In this document: positions 44,069 to 52,880 of the stretch, in pieces
Layout of the letters: every line of letters begins with the position of its first letter
Position numbering within the stretch: position 1 is the first letter of the stretch
DNA from: Nonomuraea turkmeniaca
GTDB lineage: Bacteria > Actinomycetota > Actinomycetes > Streptosporangiales > Streptosporangiaceae
Assembly: GCF_005889735.1 (NCBI RefSeq)
Contig: NZ_VCKY01000021.1
Coordinates: 1 to 64,000, forward strand
DNA length: 64,000 nucleotides
Reading direction: 5' to 3'
The notes under the pieces: model-generated
Seen by the model: only the letters and a program-made list of their open reading frames with translations
The model's database searches: none
Told to the model about the DNA's origin: nothing
Program-made: the position numbers and the translations under genes

Positions 44069-44407
44069 TCAAATCTCACCCACGGCGCTGTCGACGTCGG
44101 AGTACACCTTGATCCGCCGATCCAGCCCCGTGGTGCGGAGGATGCGCGCCACGGGCGCCTGCGGCGCCGCCAGCGACACTCCGCCGCCCTCTCCGGTCGC
44201 CAGCCGCCAGGCCTCGATCAGCACCGACAGCCCGCTGGAATCCATGAACGACAGCTGCTGCAGATCGAGCACGAGTCTGGCGCTGTCCTGCTTGATCGCA
44301 TCGCGCACCTCGTCGCGGAGGAACGGTGCGGTGAACAGGTCGAGCTCGCCCTCAACGGCCACCACCACGGCGTCTCCCAGGGCATGTCGCGCAAGCCGCA
44401 GCTTCAT
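44069..44407 (-). CDS. STAS-domain anti-sigma factor antagonist
   Basis: The protein is about 112 residues from ATG 44407 (GAGGAGG upstream). The STAS fold is clear: VVVAVEGELDLFTAPFLRDE, LVLDLQQLSFMDSSGLSVLI (the phosphorylatable serine lies in MDSSGL). Such proteins bind anti-sigma kinases of the RsbW type and are reset by SpoIIE phosphatases like the one at 31-33 kb; that link is inference. Confidence 0.93.
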   Translation of the reverse strand: MKLRLARHALGDAVVVAVEGELDLFTAPFLRDEVRDAIKQDSARLVLDLQQLSFMDSSGLSVLIEAWRLATGEGGGVSLAAPQAPVARILRTTGLDRRIKVYSDVDSAVGEI

Positions 44408-44490
44408 TTGGCCCCTCCTCGATGAGCCACTGTACTTCGACATCCCCGGAAACCGGACATGCAAGACTACGAAGATTGGCGCCGAACGCC

Positions 44491-45225
44491 CTACACGGCG
44501 GGGATGGCGAAGCCGTACGGGAGCTCCAGGCGATGCCTGGCGAGCAAATCAGCGTCGGCGAGCAGCTCGCGGGTGGGCCCGTCGGCGGCGATCACGCCGT
44601 CGGAGAGGATGAGCGAGCGCTCGCACAACTCCAGTGCGTACGGCAGGTCGTGCGTGACCATGAGCACCGTCACGTCCAGGGAACGCAGGATCTCGGCCAG
44701 CTCCCTGCGGGCGGCCGGGTCGAGGTTGGACGAGGGCTCGTCGAGCACCAGGATCTCCGGCTCCATGGCCAGCACCGTCGCCACCGCCACCCGGCGCCGC
44801 TGGCCGAACGACAGATGGTGCGGCGGCCGGTCCATGGCCTCCAGCATGCCGACCCGCTCCAGGGCGCCCTTGACCACCCGGTCCAGCTCCTCGCCCCGCA
44901 CGCCGGCGTTGGCCGGGCCGAAGGCCACGTCGTCACGGACCGTGGGCATGAAGAGCTGGTCATCGGGGTCCTGGAAGACCAGGCCGACGCGCTGCCTGAC
45001 CTCTTTGAGCGTGTCCTTGCGCACCGGGGTGCCGGCGACGGTGACAGTGCCGTGCCCTGCGGTGAGGATTCCGTTGAGATGCATGACCAGCGTGGTCTTG
45101 CCGGCGCCGTTCGGGCCGAGCAGGGCCACCCGCTCGGCGCGGGAGATCGACAGGTCCACGCCGAACAACGCCTGCGTGCCGTCGGGATAGGCATAGGCGA
45201 GCTGGCTGACTTCGAGAGAGTTCAC
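44491..45225 (-). CDS. cbiO: Cobalt/nickel ECF transporter ATPase CbiO
   Basis: The protein is about 244 residues from GTG 45225, which overlaps the cbiQ stop (GTGA). It has Walker A (LLGPNGAGKTTLVMHLNG), Q-loop (FQDPDDQLFMPTV), signature HLSFGQRRRVAVATVL and Walker B (EILVLDEPSSNLDP). It powers metal uptake through CbiQ and CbiMN. Metal (Co or Ni) cannot be decided by sequence alone. Confidence 0.94.
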   Translation of the reverse strand: MNSLEVSQLAYAYPDGTQALFGVDLSISRAERVALLGPNGAGKTTLVMHLNGILTAGHGTVTVAGTPVRKDTLKEVRQRVGLVFQDPDDQLFMPTVRDDVAFGPANAGVRGEELDRVVKGALERVGMLEAMDRPPHHLSFGQRRRVAVATVLAMEPEILVLDEPSSNLDPAARRELAEILRSLDVTVLMVTHDLPYALELCERSLILSDGVIAADGPTRELLADADLLARHRLELPYGFAIPAV

Positions 45226-45977
45226 AGTCCGAGTCCCAACACTGCCAGTGCCACGGCGGGTAGCGCGAGAGCAGTGCCCCATTGGGGTACGGATGCCGAC
45301 ATGTCATGAATTATCGGCATCTGCCCGGAGTATCCGCGACTCAGCATCGCCAGATGCACCCGCTCGCCCCGCTCGTACGAGCGGATGAACAACGCACCGG
45401 CGGACCGCGCGATCACGGGGATGTGCCGGAAATTTCGGGCCTCGAACCCCCGGGACTCCCGCGCCACCCGCATCCGCCGCATCTCATCCATGATCACGTC
45501 CATGTACCGCAACATGAACATGGCGATCTGCACGAGCAGGCTCGGCAGCCGCAGCCGCTGCGCCCCGATGAGGATGACCCGCGGCTCCGTGGTAGCCGCC
45601 AGCAGGATCGAGGCGGCCACCCCCAGTGTGGCCTTGGCCAATATGTTCCAGGCCGCCCAGAGACCGGGCACGCTCAGCGAGAGCCCCAGCACGGTGACCC
45701 GCTCCCCCAGCCCGATGACCGGGATGAGGAACGCGAACAGCACGAAGGGCACCTCGATCACCATCCGCCGCACGATGTACGTGGCCGGCACTCGCGCCAG
45801 CGCCGCGACGACGCCGAGCAACACCGCATAGGCCGCGAAAGCCCAGAACCGCTCACGCGGCGTGGCCACCACGACGACGGCGAACGCGAAGACCGCGATC
45901 AGCTTGCACTGCGGCGGCAGCCGGTGCACGACCGAGCCGCCCGGTAGATAGAGCTGGTGATGATGCCCGGCGCCCAC
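45222..45977 (-). CDS. cbiQ: ECF transporter T component CbiQ
   Basis: The 251-residue membrane protein has five to six helices and the ATPase-coupling motifs of EcfT/CbiQ (MRVARESRGFEARN and LAMLSRGYSGQMP, both with the Ala-Arg/Ser-Arg-Gly core). It starts 3 bases after cbiM(N) and overlaps cbiO by 4 bases, so the three genes form one coupled operon. Confidence 0.93.
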   Translation of the reverse strand: MGAGHHHQLYLPGGSVVHRLPPQCKLIAVFAFAVVVVATPRERFWAFAAYAVLLGVVAALARVPATYIVRRMVIEVPFVLFAFLIPVIGLGERVTVLGLSLSVPGLWAAWNILAKATLGVAASILLAATTEPRVILIGAQRLRLPSLLVQIAMFMLRYMDVIMDEMRRMRVARESRGFEARNFRHIPVIARSAGALFIRSYERGERVHLAMLSRGYSGQMPIIHDMSASVPQWGTALALPAVALAVLGLGL

Positions 45978-45980
45978 GTC

Positions 45981-46985
45981 TCAGACCTTGATCCTGTCTC
46001 GGCTCCTGGCGGCGTAGGCCACACCTCCGGCGACGAGCAACACGAGCCCGACGCCGACGATCCCGGCCACTCCGACGGGGATCCCGCCCACCTCACCGTA
46101 GTCGGCCAGCGCCCACCCGCTGAACACGTGGTCGGTGGCCCGGTCGAGGAAACCCTTGCTCTCGGCCACCGACTCCAGCCCGTCAGGCGAGGAGGAGGCG
46201 AAGAACGACACCAGCCCGGCGAGCACCAGCGTCACCCCGATCCCGCCGAGCAGGAACGGCCGGCCGGCGCCGCGGACAGGAGCGGGCTCGGGCGCGCCTA
46301 CGGTGGTCGTGCCCTCCGCGCCGCGCAGGACGAGCGGTTTGGCCAGGCCGCGGGCGCCGTACACGAGGTCGGGGCGGACGGCGAGCACCGCGCCGACGGT
46401 CAGCGCCGTGATCACGCCCTCGCCGATGCCGATCAGCAGGTGCACGCCGCCCATGGCGGCCGCCACCGCCGACACCTCGATCGGCGCCGTGCCGCCGATC
46501 GAGAACAGCAGTGTGAACACCATCGCGGAGGCCGGAACGGAGATCAGCGCGGACAGGAACGCCGCCAGCGTGACCCCGCCCTTACCCCTGGCCAGTCCGG
46601 CGACCAGCCGGAAGACCGCCCAGCCGACCAGCACGCCGACGAGGCCCATGATCGTGATGTTGACGCCCAGCGCGGTCAGCCCGCCGTCGGCGAAGAACAC
46701 GCTCTGGACGAGGAGGACCACGGCCATGCACAAGACGCCGGTATAAGGCCCGACGAGTATCGCGGCCAGCGCCCCGCCCATCAGGTGGCCGCTGGTCCCC
46801 GCCGCGACGGGGAAGTTGAGCATCTGCACGGCGAAGATGAAGGCCGCGACGAGCCCGGCCATGGGCGCGGTGCGGTCGTCGAGCTCACGCCGGGCCCCGC
46901 GGAGGCACACCGCGACCCCAGCAGCAGCCACGACCCCGGCCGACACCGACGTAACTGCATTGAAGAAGCCATCGGGTACGTGCAC
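45981..46985 (-). CDS. cbiM: CbiM-CbiN fusion, metal-binding S component
   Basis: The protein is about 334 residues. CbiM occupies roughly residues 1-215, beginning VHVPDGFFNAVTS. The N-terminal Met-His-Val is expected to supply the metal-binding site, so GTG 46985 is the likely start (GGGAGG upstream). The C-terminal ~110 residues contain a CbiN-like two-helix module (FLLGGIGVTLVLAGLVSFFA ... FLDRATDHVFSGWALADYG). No cobalamin riboswitch could be recognised in the short upstream region. Confidence 0.9.
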   Translation of the reverse strand: MHVPDGFFNAVTSVSAGVVAAAGVAVCLRGARRELDDRTAPMAGLVAAFIFAVQMLNFPVAAGTSGHLMGGALAAILVGPYTGVLCMAVVLLVQSVFFADGGLTALGVNITIMGLVGVLVGWAVFRLVAGLARGKGGVTLAAFLSALISVPASAMVFTLLFSIGGTAPIEVSAVAAAMGGVHLLIGIGEGVITALTVGAVLAVRPDLVYGARGLAKPLVLRGAEGTTTVGAPEPAPVRGAGRPFLLGGIGVTLVLAGLVSFFASSSPDGLESVAESKGFLDRATDHVFSGWALADYGEVGGIPVGVAGIVGVGLVLLVAGGVAYAARSRDRIKV

Positions 46986-47060
46986 GACAATGCCTCCCAA
47001 AGGGGACGAACAACCGCTCCTACTTTAGAGCATCGTGTTGCACCTGCACATAGATGGCAA

Positions 47061-48872
47061 TTAGCGCATGATCTTTCTGACGACCGACCCGGCCGTCAGC
47101 CGCCGCACGACCGTGCTCAGCCGCCCCTTGTCCGGCGTCGCGTACGGCCGCACGCTCCGCAGCAGGGCGGCGAACCACCACCTGCGCGGCGGCGCGACCG
47201 CCTCGGCCTCGGCCTCGATCCTGAACCGCGCGGGCGGCCCACCCAGATCGAGCTCCAGATAGGCGTCCCAGGTGCCGGGCGCGAGCTTGCCCACCGCGGG
47301 CCTGGCCGTGAACCCGCCCCCGGGCAGCGCCGTCACCGGCTCGGTACGCTCGCGGCCGGTGCGCCGCTCGCGCCAGACGATCCGCCTGATCGCCGCGGCC
47401 GCCGGGGTGGTGCCGGCGACGGCGACCTCGCCGTCCACCTGCAGCCGGCGTCCGAGCCCCCATCTGGTCCTGATCAGCCTGGCCGTGCCCGGTATCCCGA
47501 TCACGTGCCCGCCGACGTCGATGCTCAGGTTGCCGTTGTCCCTGGTGAAGTACGGCAGGACCGCCCGGTCGCCGACCAGCCTGGGGAGCGGCAGGGTGAT
47601 GCCGCTGTCGCGCTCCGCGCCGAGCCTGCCGAAGCGCACGACCCCCTCCAGCTCGACCGCCACCCGCAGGTCCCAGATGCCGGAGTCGAGCGCGCCCGCC
47701 TCGACGCGGACGGTGAACTCGCCGCCCTTGCGCTGCGCGGGCACGACCAGCTCGGTGTGCGGGGCGTACCGTGAGCGCAGCACCACGGCCACGCCGTCGT
47801 CCCTGCTGATGCCGTCGAGCCGGGCGGCGCCCGTCACCACCAGGCGGTCGCCGTCCCAGCGCAGCCCGGTCAGCGTGCGCCGCACGGTGGCGCTCTCGAT
47901 GCGGGCCAGGCGCACCAGGCGGTCGATGTCGTCCAGCGCACCCGCACGCTGCCGGTCGATGCTGGCCAGCCGCTCGTGCACGCCCGGCGTGTACCACTCG
48001 TCGCAGAGAGCGGCGACCTCCCGCGCGATGTCCTTGCGCCGGATGTCGTCGCTCTCCAGGAACACCGCCCCCAGCTGCGCGAACGCGTCAAGCCTGAAAT
48101 GCCTGCGGAGCAGGTGGTCACGGATCGGGCCAGGCTCGATGTGCCTGGCCATGAGCCGGATCGGCTCCCTGATCATGGCGAGCCAGGCGAGCGGGTCCCT
48201 GCTGCCCGGCTGCTGCATGACGCTGCTGCCGTCGGGCCTGGCGACGAGGTGGTAGCAGTCATAGTCGGCGACCACCGAGATCACGCGGGCGTGGCAGTAG
48301 GCGTGGACCGTGAAGATGATGTCCTCGCCGACGCGCATGCCCTCGCCGAACCTGATGCGGTGGCGTTCGAGCAGGTCCCTCCTGAACAGCTTGAAGCAGC
48401 ACAGGCTGTTGTAGACGGTGCTCTCGCCGAGCTCCGCCCGGTCGGCGCTGTGCTGGAACATCGACGCCGGCGCCCGCCTGCCGTGCCCCACGATCTTGCC
48501 CAGGACGATGTCGGAGCCGTTCCTGTCGCCCATGGCGACCATCCGCTCCAGCGCCTCGGGGCCGAGGTAGTCGTCGGCGTCGCAGAAGAACACGTATCGC
48601 CCGGTGGCGTGCTCGAGGCCGACGTTGCGCGGGCGGCCCGCGCCGCCGCTGCGCTCGACGCGCACCACCTTGATGCTGGCCTTGTGGTAGGCGGCGTAGA
48701 GGTCGAGCAGATCGGCACTGCCGTCCGTGGAGCCGTCGTCGATGACGACGATCTCCTTCTTGACCCGCTGCACGAGCACGGATGTGAGGCATCTGTCGAG
48801 GTAGTCCCGGCAGTTGTGTGCGGGGATGACGACGCTGACGTCCACCGCGTCGTCGTTGCCTGTCGCCGGCAT
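47061..48872 (-). CDS. Family 2 glycosyltransferase with C-terminal beta domains
   Basis: The protein is about 603 residues. The GT-A domain (1-~230) has VSVVIPAHNCRDYLDRCL, VIDDGSTDGSADLL and the DxD motif in VFFCDADDYLGPEALERM. The following region is helical, then about 280 residues of repeating beta-strand units (GARLDGISRDDGVAVVLRSR; GGEFTVRVEAG). This resembles TarS/TarP- and TagF-type enzymes that glycosylate or polymerise wall teichoic acid. The acceptor is unknown. Confidence 0.88.
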   Translation of the reverse strand: MPATGNDDAVDVSVVIPAHNCRDYLDRCLTSVLVQRVKKEIVVIDDGSTDGSADLLDLYAAYHKASIKVVRVERSGGAGRPRNVGLEHATGRYVFFCDADDYLGPEALERMVAMGDRNGSDIVLGKIVGHGRRAPASMFQHSADRAELGESTVYNSLCCFKLFRRDLLERHRIRFGEGMRVGEDIIFTVHAYCHARVISVVADYDCYHLVARPDGSSVMQQPGSRDPLAWLAMIREPIRLMARHIEPGPIRDHLLRRHFRLDAFAQLGAVFLESDDIRRKDIAREVAALCDEWYTPGVHERLASIDRQRAGALDDIDRLVRLARIESATVRRTLTGLRWDGDRLVVTGAARLDGISRDDGVAVVLRSRYAPHTELVVPAQRKGGEFTVRVEAGALDSGIWDLRVAVELEGVVRFGRLGAERDSGITLPLPRLVGDRAVLPYFTRDNGNLSIDVGGHVIGIPGTARLIRTRWGLGRRLQVDGEVAVAGTTPAAAAIRRIVWRERRTGRERTEPVTALPGGGFTARPAVGKLAPGTWDAYLELDLGGPPARFRIEAEAEAVAPPRRWWFAALLRSVRPYATPDKGRLSTVVRRLTAGSVVRKIMR

Positions 48873-48881
48873 CGCCACCAC

Positions 48882-49194
48882 TCCCGGGCTACGGTCCGCT
48901 GTCGCTCCGTTTCAGTATGTGACGAACGGTCGGCGTCATGGGCCCGATCGCAGGTCTTCATCCCCTGCTTTTCCGGAGAACGGATATTCACGGCATTCTT
49001 CGAATAGGCCCCGGCAAGGGCGTCAAGTACCACATTCAGCCGCGACCGAACGGGCTTCAGGAAAGAGGTTTTCCCTCCGGGGAGGAGAAACCTCTCCGGA
49101 GGGTGCAGGGACGTCTTCCACCGGCGGTCCGAGTGATCCGCCGGCGAGGGTTGCGCGTCTACAGTTAGGCAACCTTGACCGGGAGGTGGCGGGA
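48882..49194. other. Divergent intergenic region
   Basis: This 313-base gap separates the divergent glycosyltransferase and coiled-coil genes. It contains one imperfect 13-bp hairpin (49073-49085 with 49091-49103). No supported gene was found; promoters for both flanking genes should lie here. Confidence 0.5.
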
Positions 49195-49551
49195 ATGGGA
49201 GCGGATCTCCGCAGGCGAACGGCTGGATCATCTGTGCACACTGCCGAGTTCATCGTCTCTTCGGCTCGATTGACGGAGCTGCACGAATGCGCCGCCCTGT
49301 TGCGCCGCACGAGGATGCGGGCCGAAGAGATCGTCGACGAGGCCCGCACACTGCTGGCCCGGGCCGAACGCCTCGGCGACGCCGATCGCATCCTGTGCCT
49401 TCGGGCCCAGGTGGAGCAGGCCCGCCAGGCGTACTCCAAAGTGCTGACCGCGTATGTGACGATCTGCCGCAGGATCACCGAGGAGCGGCAGGCCATCCTG
49501 CAGGCGCAGATGGAACATGATCGGCGTGCGGGGTTGTCAGGTGCCGCCTGA
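49195..49551 (+). CDS. Hypothetical coiled-coil protein
   Basis: The 118-residue protein (GGGAGG 8 bases before ATG 49195) is almost entirely helical with heptad-like Ala/Leu/Glu patterning (ARLTELHECAALLRRTRMRA, EEIVDEARTLLARAERLGDA). No family recognised. It is followed 18 bases later by the ClpX-zinc-finger gene on the same strand and may be cotranscribed. Confidence 0.65.
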   Translation: MGADLRRRTAGSSVHTAEFIVSSARLTELHECAALLRRTRMRAEEIVDEARTLLARAERLGDADRILCLRAQVEQARQAYSKVLTAYVTICRRITEERQAILQAQMEHDRRAGLSGAA

Positions 49552-49569
49552 CAGGATTAGTGTCAGGGC

Positions 49570-49935
49570 ATGCCTGACTGGAAAGACAAGATCCGCTGCT
49601 CCTTCTGCCACAAGAAGAGCACGGACGTGGAGAAAATCATCGCCGGTCCTGGTGTGCACATTTGTGACCAATGCGTCGAGCTGTGCAATGCAATCCTCGA
49701 AGAGGAACGACTCGCCTCCTCCACCGAGCCCCGCCTTCCCATGTGGGAGTCGATGACCGAAGAGCAGATACTCGACCATCTACCGAAAATCGCGGCCGTG
49801 CAGGCTCAAGTCGACGACAATCTGCGCGACTGGGTGGGGCACCTGCGCGGCAGGGACGTCAGCTGGGAGCGCATCGGCGCCTCGCTCGGAATGACACGCC
49901 AATCAGCGTGGGAACGGTTCAGAAGCGAGACGTAG
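49570..49935 (+). CDS. ClpX C4-type zinc-finger domain protein
   Basis: The 121-residue protein has a C4 zinc finger (IRCSFCHKK ... [10 protein letters not shown]) matching the N-terminal zinc-binding domain of ClpX, but no AAA+ domain follows. The C-terminal half ends in a helix-turn-helix-like segment ([20 protein letters not shown]). In ClpX this finger binds substrates and adaptors; here a DNA- or protein-binding regulator is plausible. Confidence 0.85.
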   Translation: MPDWKDKIRCSFCHKKSTDVEKIIAGPGVHICDQCVELCNAILEEERLASSTEPRLPMWESMTEEQILDHLPKIAAVQAQVDDNLRDWVGHLRGRDVSWERIGASLGMTRQSAWERFRSET

Positions 49936-49986
49936 CAGGTAAACCACTGTGACTTGTGGGGCGTCGTTCAGTCAGGGAGGCCCATT

Positions 49987-50094
49987 ATGCGCGTCCTTGA
50001 CGGCCTTGCGGCGCCGGATCTGGAAAAGCTCCAGCTGGAGCTGGTCCTCATCCTCGCGCTGCACGAAGAGGCAGAACGGCTGGCCGCCGAATGA
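49987..50094 (+). CDS. 35-residue acidic helical peptide
   Basis: ATG 49987 is preceded by AGGGAGG at good distance. The product (starts MRVLDGLAAPDLEKLQ, ends HEEAERLAAE) is a single amphipathic acidic helix without cysteine or signal peptide. It lies 52 bases after the zinc-finger gene on the same strand. No family recognised; the strong ribosome-binding site is the main support. Confidence 0.45.
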   Translation: MRVLDGLAAPDLEKLQLELVLILALHEEAERLAAE

Positions 50095-50146
50095 ACGGGC
50101 TCCAGCTCCCCGGCCCGCGCCGGGGAGCTGGAGCAGGGGCTCACCT

Positions 50147-50512
50147 CTAGCCGAGCTGGCCACGGATGGCGCCGGCCGGGAACTTCTTGTTGTGGACGTT
50201 GACGTAGTACAGGTGCGGCCACTTCACGATGCCGCGCAGCTCACGGAAGGTGAGGACGACGACGGCGTTCTTCTTGTTCTGGTGCCTGACCGCCTTGACG
50301 CAGCCGCTCGCGAAGCCCTTCGCCGGGGCCTTGAGCGTGACGACGACCGGGCCTGCCACACCCTTCTTGCCCGCGTGGATGTGGGCCATCGTGGCCGATC
50401 TGATCTTGCGGGCCGTGATGGTGTAGCAGAGCTTGCCGTCGCGGATCTGGTACGCGAAGACGCCGAAGCCGTTCCGGTCGCCGGGACCGGGGACTTCCTG
50501 CTTGCCGGTCAT
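50147..50512 (-). CDS. CHRD-domain protein, apparently without an intact signal peptide
   Basis: The 121-residue protein from ATG 50512 is a CHRD domain (TGKQEVPG, GVFAYQIRDGKLCYTITARK, MAHIHAGKKGVAGPVVVTL, YYVNVHNKKFPAGAIRGQLG). CHRD proteins are normally secreted. Upstream, the same frame stays open and encodes a signal-peptide end (TTLVALPGAASAETP), but no ATG, GTG or TTG is found in frame before it. Either the signal peptide has been broken by an indel, or the start is non-standard. Confidence 0.75.
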   Translation of the reverse strand: MTGKQEVPGPGDRNGFGVFAYQIRDGKLCYTITARKIRSATMAHIHAGKKGVAGPVVVTLKAPAKGFASGCVKAVRHQNKKNAVVVLTFRELRGIVKWPHLYYVNVHNKKFPAGAIRGQLG

Positions 50513-50648
50513 CTTGACCCGGTTGATGTGGTTATTGGGGGTTTCCGCGCTGGCCGCGCCGGGGAGCGCGACGAGCGTGGTATGTGCGGTTCGACCTAGT
50601 AAGGGGAAAGCCGCCCTGCGGTAAGAGGGCTCTCTCGATGCCGAATGA

Positions 50649-51218
50649 TCAGTCAGCCTTGGTCCTGGCGCGGAAGGCAGCCGTCTTGACGCGGTTCTGG
50701 CAGGCCGTGGAGCAGAACCTGCGGGTGCCGTTGCGGGACACGTCCACGTAGACGCGGTCGCAGTGCGGCGCCGTGCAGACCCCGAGGCGGTCGCTGAACT
50801 CGCTGCCCAGCACGATCGCCAGCCCGGTCGCGCAACTGGCCGCCCAGTCGCCGGCCATGGTGCCGCCGCGGCCGTGGAAGTGCAGGTGCCAGGGCTCGCC
50901 GTCGTGCTTCTCGAGCAGCGGTCTGGCGCGGGTCTCCTCCAGGAGCTCGTTGACCCGCGTGGCCGCGGCGTCGATGTCTCCCGCGGCGACGGCGGCGAAG
51001 ACCATCCGCAGCCGGGCGGCGACCTCGGCCAGCTCCGCGCCCTCTTCCGCGGTGATCTCGCGGTAGGACGAGTAGACGCTGCCCAGGCCCTCGGCGGCGG
51101 CGGCGCCGGCGTCGGCAGGCGCTGGAAAGGCGCGTCCGCGCTGCTCGCCCGGGGTCAGGGCGTTCACCAGGGCGACCGTGACCCTGACCACGGCATCTGT
51201 GTGACTGTTGTAATCCAA
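50649..51218 (-). CDS. CGNR zinc-finger (ABATE domain) putative regulator
   Basis: The 189-residue protein has an ABATE-type N-terminal region with the HLHFH segment (WHLHFHGRGG) and the C-terminal CGNR zinc finger (LGVCTAPHCDRVYVDVSRNG, RRFCSTACQNRVKTAAFRAR). These are putative DNA-binding regulators of actinobacteria. It is divergent from a methyltransferase gene, its possible target; the intergenic region contains short inverted repeats. Confidence 0.9.
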   Translation of the reverse strand: MDYNSHTDAVVRVTVALVNALTPGEQRGRAFPAPADAGAAAAEGLGSVYSSYREITAEEGAELAEVAARLRMVFAAVAAGDIDAAATRVNELLEETRARPLLEKHDGEPWHLHFHGRGGTMAGDWAASCATGLAIVLGSEFSDRLGVCTAPHCDRVYVDVSRNGTRRFCSTACQNRVKTAAFRARTKAD

Positions 51219-51290
51219 TTGACCGGTTACACCTTCGTAGTTTACGTTGTGACTACCGAAAGCTTAAACGACAGTCACAGGGAGATGTTC

Positions 51291-52049
51291 GTGCTCACTC
51301 ACGATGCCGCACTCGCATGGATCGCGCGCTGGGACCGGCAGCAGGAGGGCTACCTTCCCGACCGCGAGGAGCGGTTCACCGCGTTGATCGACGCCGTGGA
51401 GGCGCTGGGACGGCCCGATCCGCTGGTCATCGACCTGGGGTGCGGGCCGGGGTCGTTGTCCGCGCGACTGCTCGACCGGCTGCCCAAGGCCACCGTCGTG
51501 TCGGTCGACGCCGATCCGCTGCTGCTCGGGCTCGGGCGGGCCGCGTATCCGCAGCTGACGTTCGTGCCCGCCGACCTGCGGACGAGCGGGTGGACGGGGC
51601 TGCTCGGCCTGGACCGGCCCGCCGACGCCGCGGTCAGCACGACCGCGCTGCACTGGATCTCCGGTCCTGACTTGCGCCGCGTTTACGCGGAATTGGCGGA
51701 GGTGCTGCGGCCGGGCGGGGTGCTGCTCAACGGTGACCACATGGACACCGACGACGCCACGCCCGTCCTTGCGCGGCTGGAGCGCGCCGTGCACGACCGC
51801 CAGACCGAGCGGGCGTTCGGCGCGGACCGGCCGGAGGAGTGGCGGGCCTGGTGGGAGGCGATCACGGCGGACCCGATGTTCGCCGAGCTCGACCAGGAGC
51901 GCACCACGGCCGGGGCCACCCACGACGGCTCCGAGTCACACCTGATGTCGCACCACGTCGAGGCGCTGCGCGCGGCCGGCTTCACCGAGATCGGCACGCT
52001 CTGGCAGCGCGGGAACAACCGGCTGCTGTGCGCCGTGCGCGGTCACTGA
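51291..52049 (+). CDS. SAM-dependent methyltransferase
   Basis: The protein is about 252 residues from GTG 51291 (GGGAG six bases before; ATG 51285 is too close to it). The SAM-binding motif is LVIDLGCGPGSLSARLLDRL, followed by VVSVDADPLLLGLGR and AVSTTALHWISGPDLRRVYA, typical of trans-aconitate- or ubiquinone-type methyltransferases. A hairpin (52071-52078 with 52083-52090) follows. Substrate unknown. Confidence 0.88.
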   Translation: MLTHDAALAWIARWDRQQEGYLPDREERFTALIDAVEALGRPDPLVIDLGCGPGSLSARLLDRLPKATVVSVDADPLLLGLGRAAYPQLTFVPADLRTSGWTGLLGLDRPADAAVSTTALHWISGPDLRRVYAELAEVLRPGGVLLNGDHMDTDDATPVLARLERAVHDRQTERAFGADRPEEWRAWWEAITADPMFAELDQERTTAGATHDGSESHLMSHHVEALRAAGFTEIGTLWQRGNNRLLCAVRGH

Positions 52050-52219
52050 TCGGCTCCTGGCCGTCCGGTGACACCTGCACACGCAGGTGTCCCGGCTCGA
52101 CCAGGTCGCAGGTTCATCGGACGCAGCCGGCTCGACTCGTCGCAGAACTCGTGCTCGCCGATCCCGTACAGCGCGAACTCGTCGAGATCCATCTCATCGA
52201 CGAGGCTCTTGAGCGTCAT
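52043..52219 (-). CDS. Possible 58-residue acidic ORF downstream of the PemK-like gene
   Basis: ATG 52219 opens MTLKSLVDEMDLDEFALYG, an acidic helical start with good GC3, and ends at 52043, overlapping the methyltransferase stop. It overlaps the end of the PemK-like gene by 26 bases. There is no ribosome-binding site and the second half looks non-coding, so this is only a candidate (for example an antitoxin-like partner). Confidence 0.25.
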   Translation of the reverse strand: MTLKSLVDEMDLDEFALYGIGEHEFCDESSRLRPMNLRPGRAGTPACAGVTGRPGADQ

Positions 52220-52733
52220 AAACCCAGCCAGGTTGGTGGTATTGCGTTACGACATTCCACACCCGGGCATCACAGGATCCGAGAAGACGGCGAACTCGGT
52301 GGTTGTCCACAAACCGCGGCGTGCCACTGAAGTCAAGCGTGCTGTCCGTACGCGCCTTCGGGTCCCATGATTTCGTCGGGATTTGCATGCGGAAGGGCAG
52401 GTGGGGCTTGGCTTTGCTGGTTATCTGGAGCACTTCGATCCCGTCCTGGTGTGTGCGTACGACGAGGCAGGGACGTTCCTTGGATCCCTCTCCGCCGCGG
52501 TACGGGACATCTGCCCACCAGATCTGGCCAGGGCGGGCACGCCACGCCCAAGACCCGTCCGGCGGGGGGGCCGAGTGTATCGAACGGCGCGGGCTTTTCG
52601 TCCGCGCGACGAGCACGGGAACGAGAATGAGAATGGCCAACGCGATTAACGCCGAAAGCACGATGCCGGGCAGGATCACCATGAGGTCGGCTAATGACTC
52701 CTCGGCGAGCGAGCCATAAGCGGTCATCGCCAT
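52194..52733 (-). CDS. Membrane-anchored PemK/MazF-like protein
   Basis: The protein is about 179 residues from ATG 52733 (AAAGGTGG upstream). Residues ~18-43 form a membrane helix (LMVILPGIVLSALIALAILI), then a basic/Pro linker. A PemK/MazF-type barrel follows (about 67-168): RPGQIWWADVPYRGG, RPCLVVRTHQDGIEVLQIT, DSTLDFSGTPRFVDNHRVRR. MazF/PemK toxins are soluble mRNA endonucleases beside an antitoxin gene; here the domain is tethered and no clear antitoxin is present, so the activity may differ. Confidence 0.75.
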   Translation of the reverse strand: MAMTAYGSLAEESLADLMVILPGIVLSALIALAILILVPVLVARTKSPRRSIHSAPPPDGSWAWRARPGQIWWADVPYRGGEGSKERPCLVVRTHQDGIEVLQITSKAKPHLPFRMQIPTKSWDPKARTDSTLDFSGTPRFVDNHRVRRLLGSCDARVWNVVTQYHQPGWVYDAQEPRR

Positions 52734-52880
52734 CACCAGATCCACCTTTCTCGGCCGGAGGGGGTCGGCGGGAGCACTGCTTGCCCAATCATGATCGAAA
52801 CGTTCAGCTGTGTCCCCCTCCTTGCCGCTAATCGCCCCGCCCTCTTCCCAGCGGTTCGTGTTGATGATGGAGTGGACAGT

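Noticed and set aside
46986-47060. Cobalamin riboswitch or Nur box before cbiM
   Set aside because: The region is only 75 bases and lacks the B12-box; TTGCAC...TGGCAA is spaced 11 rather than 5 bases, so it does not fit the Nur consensus.
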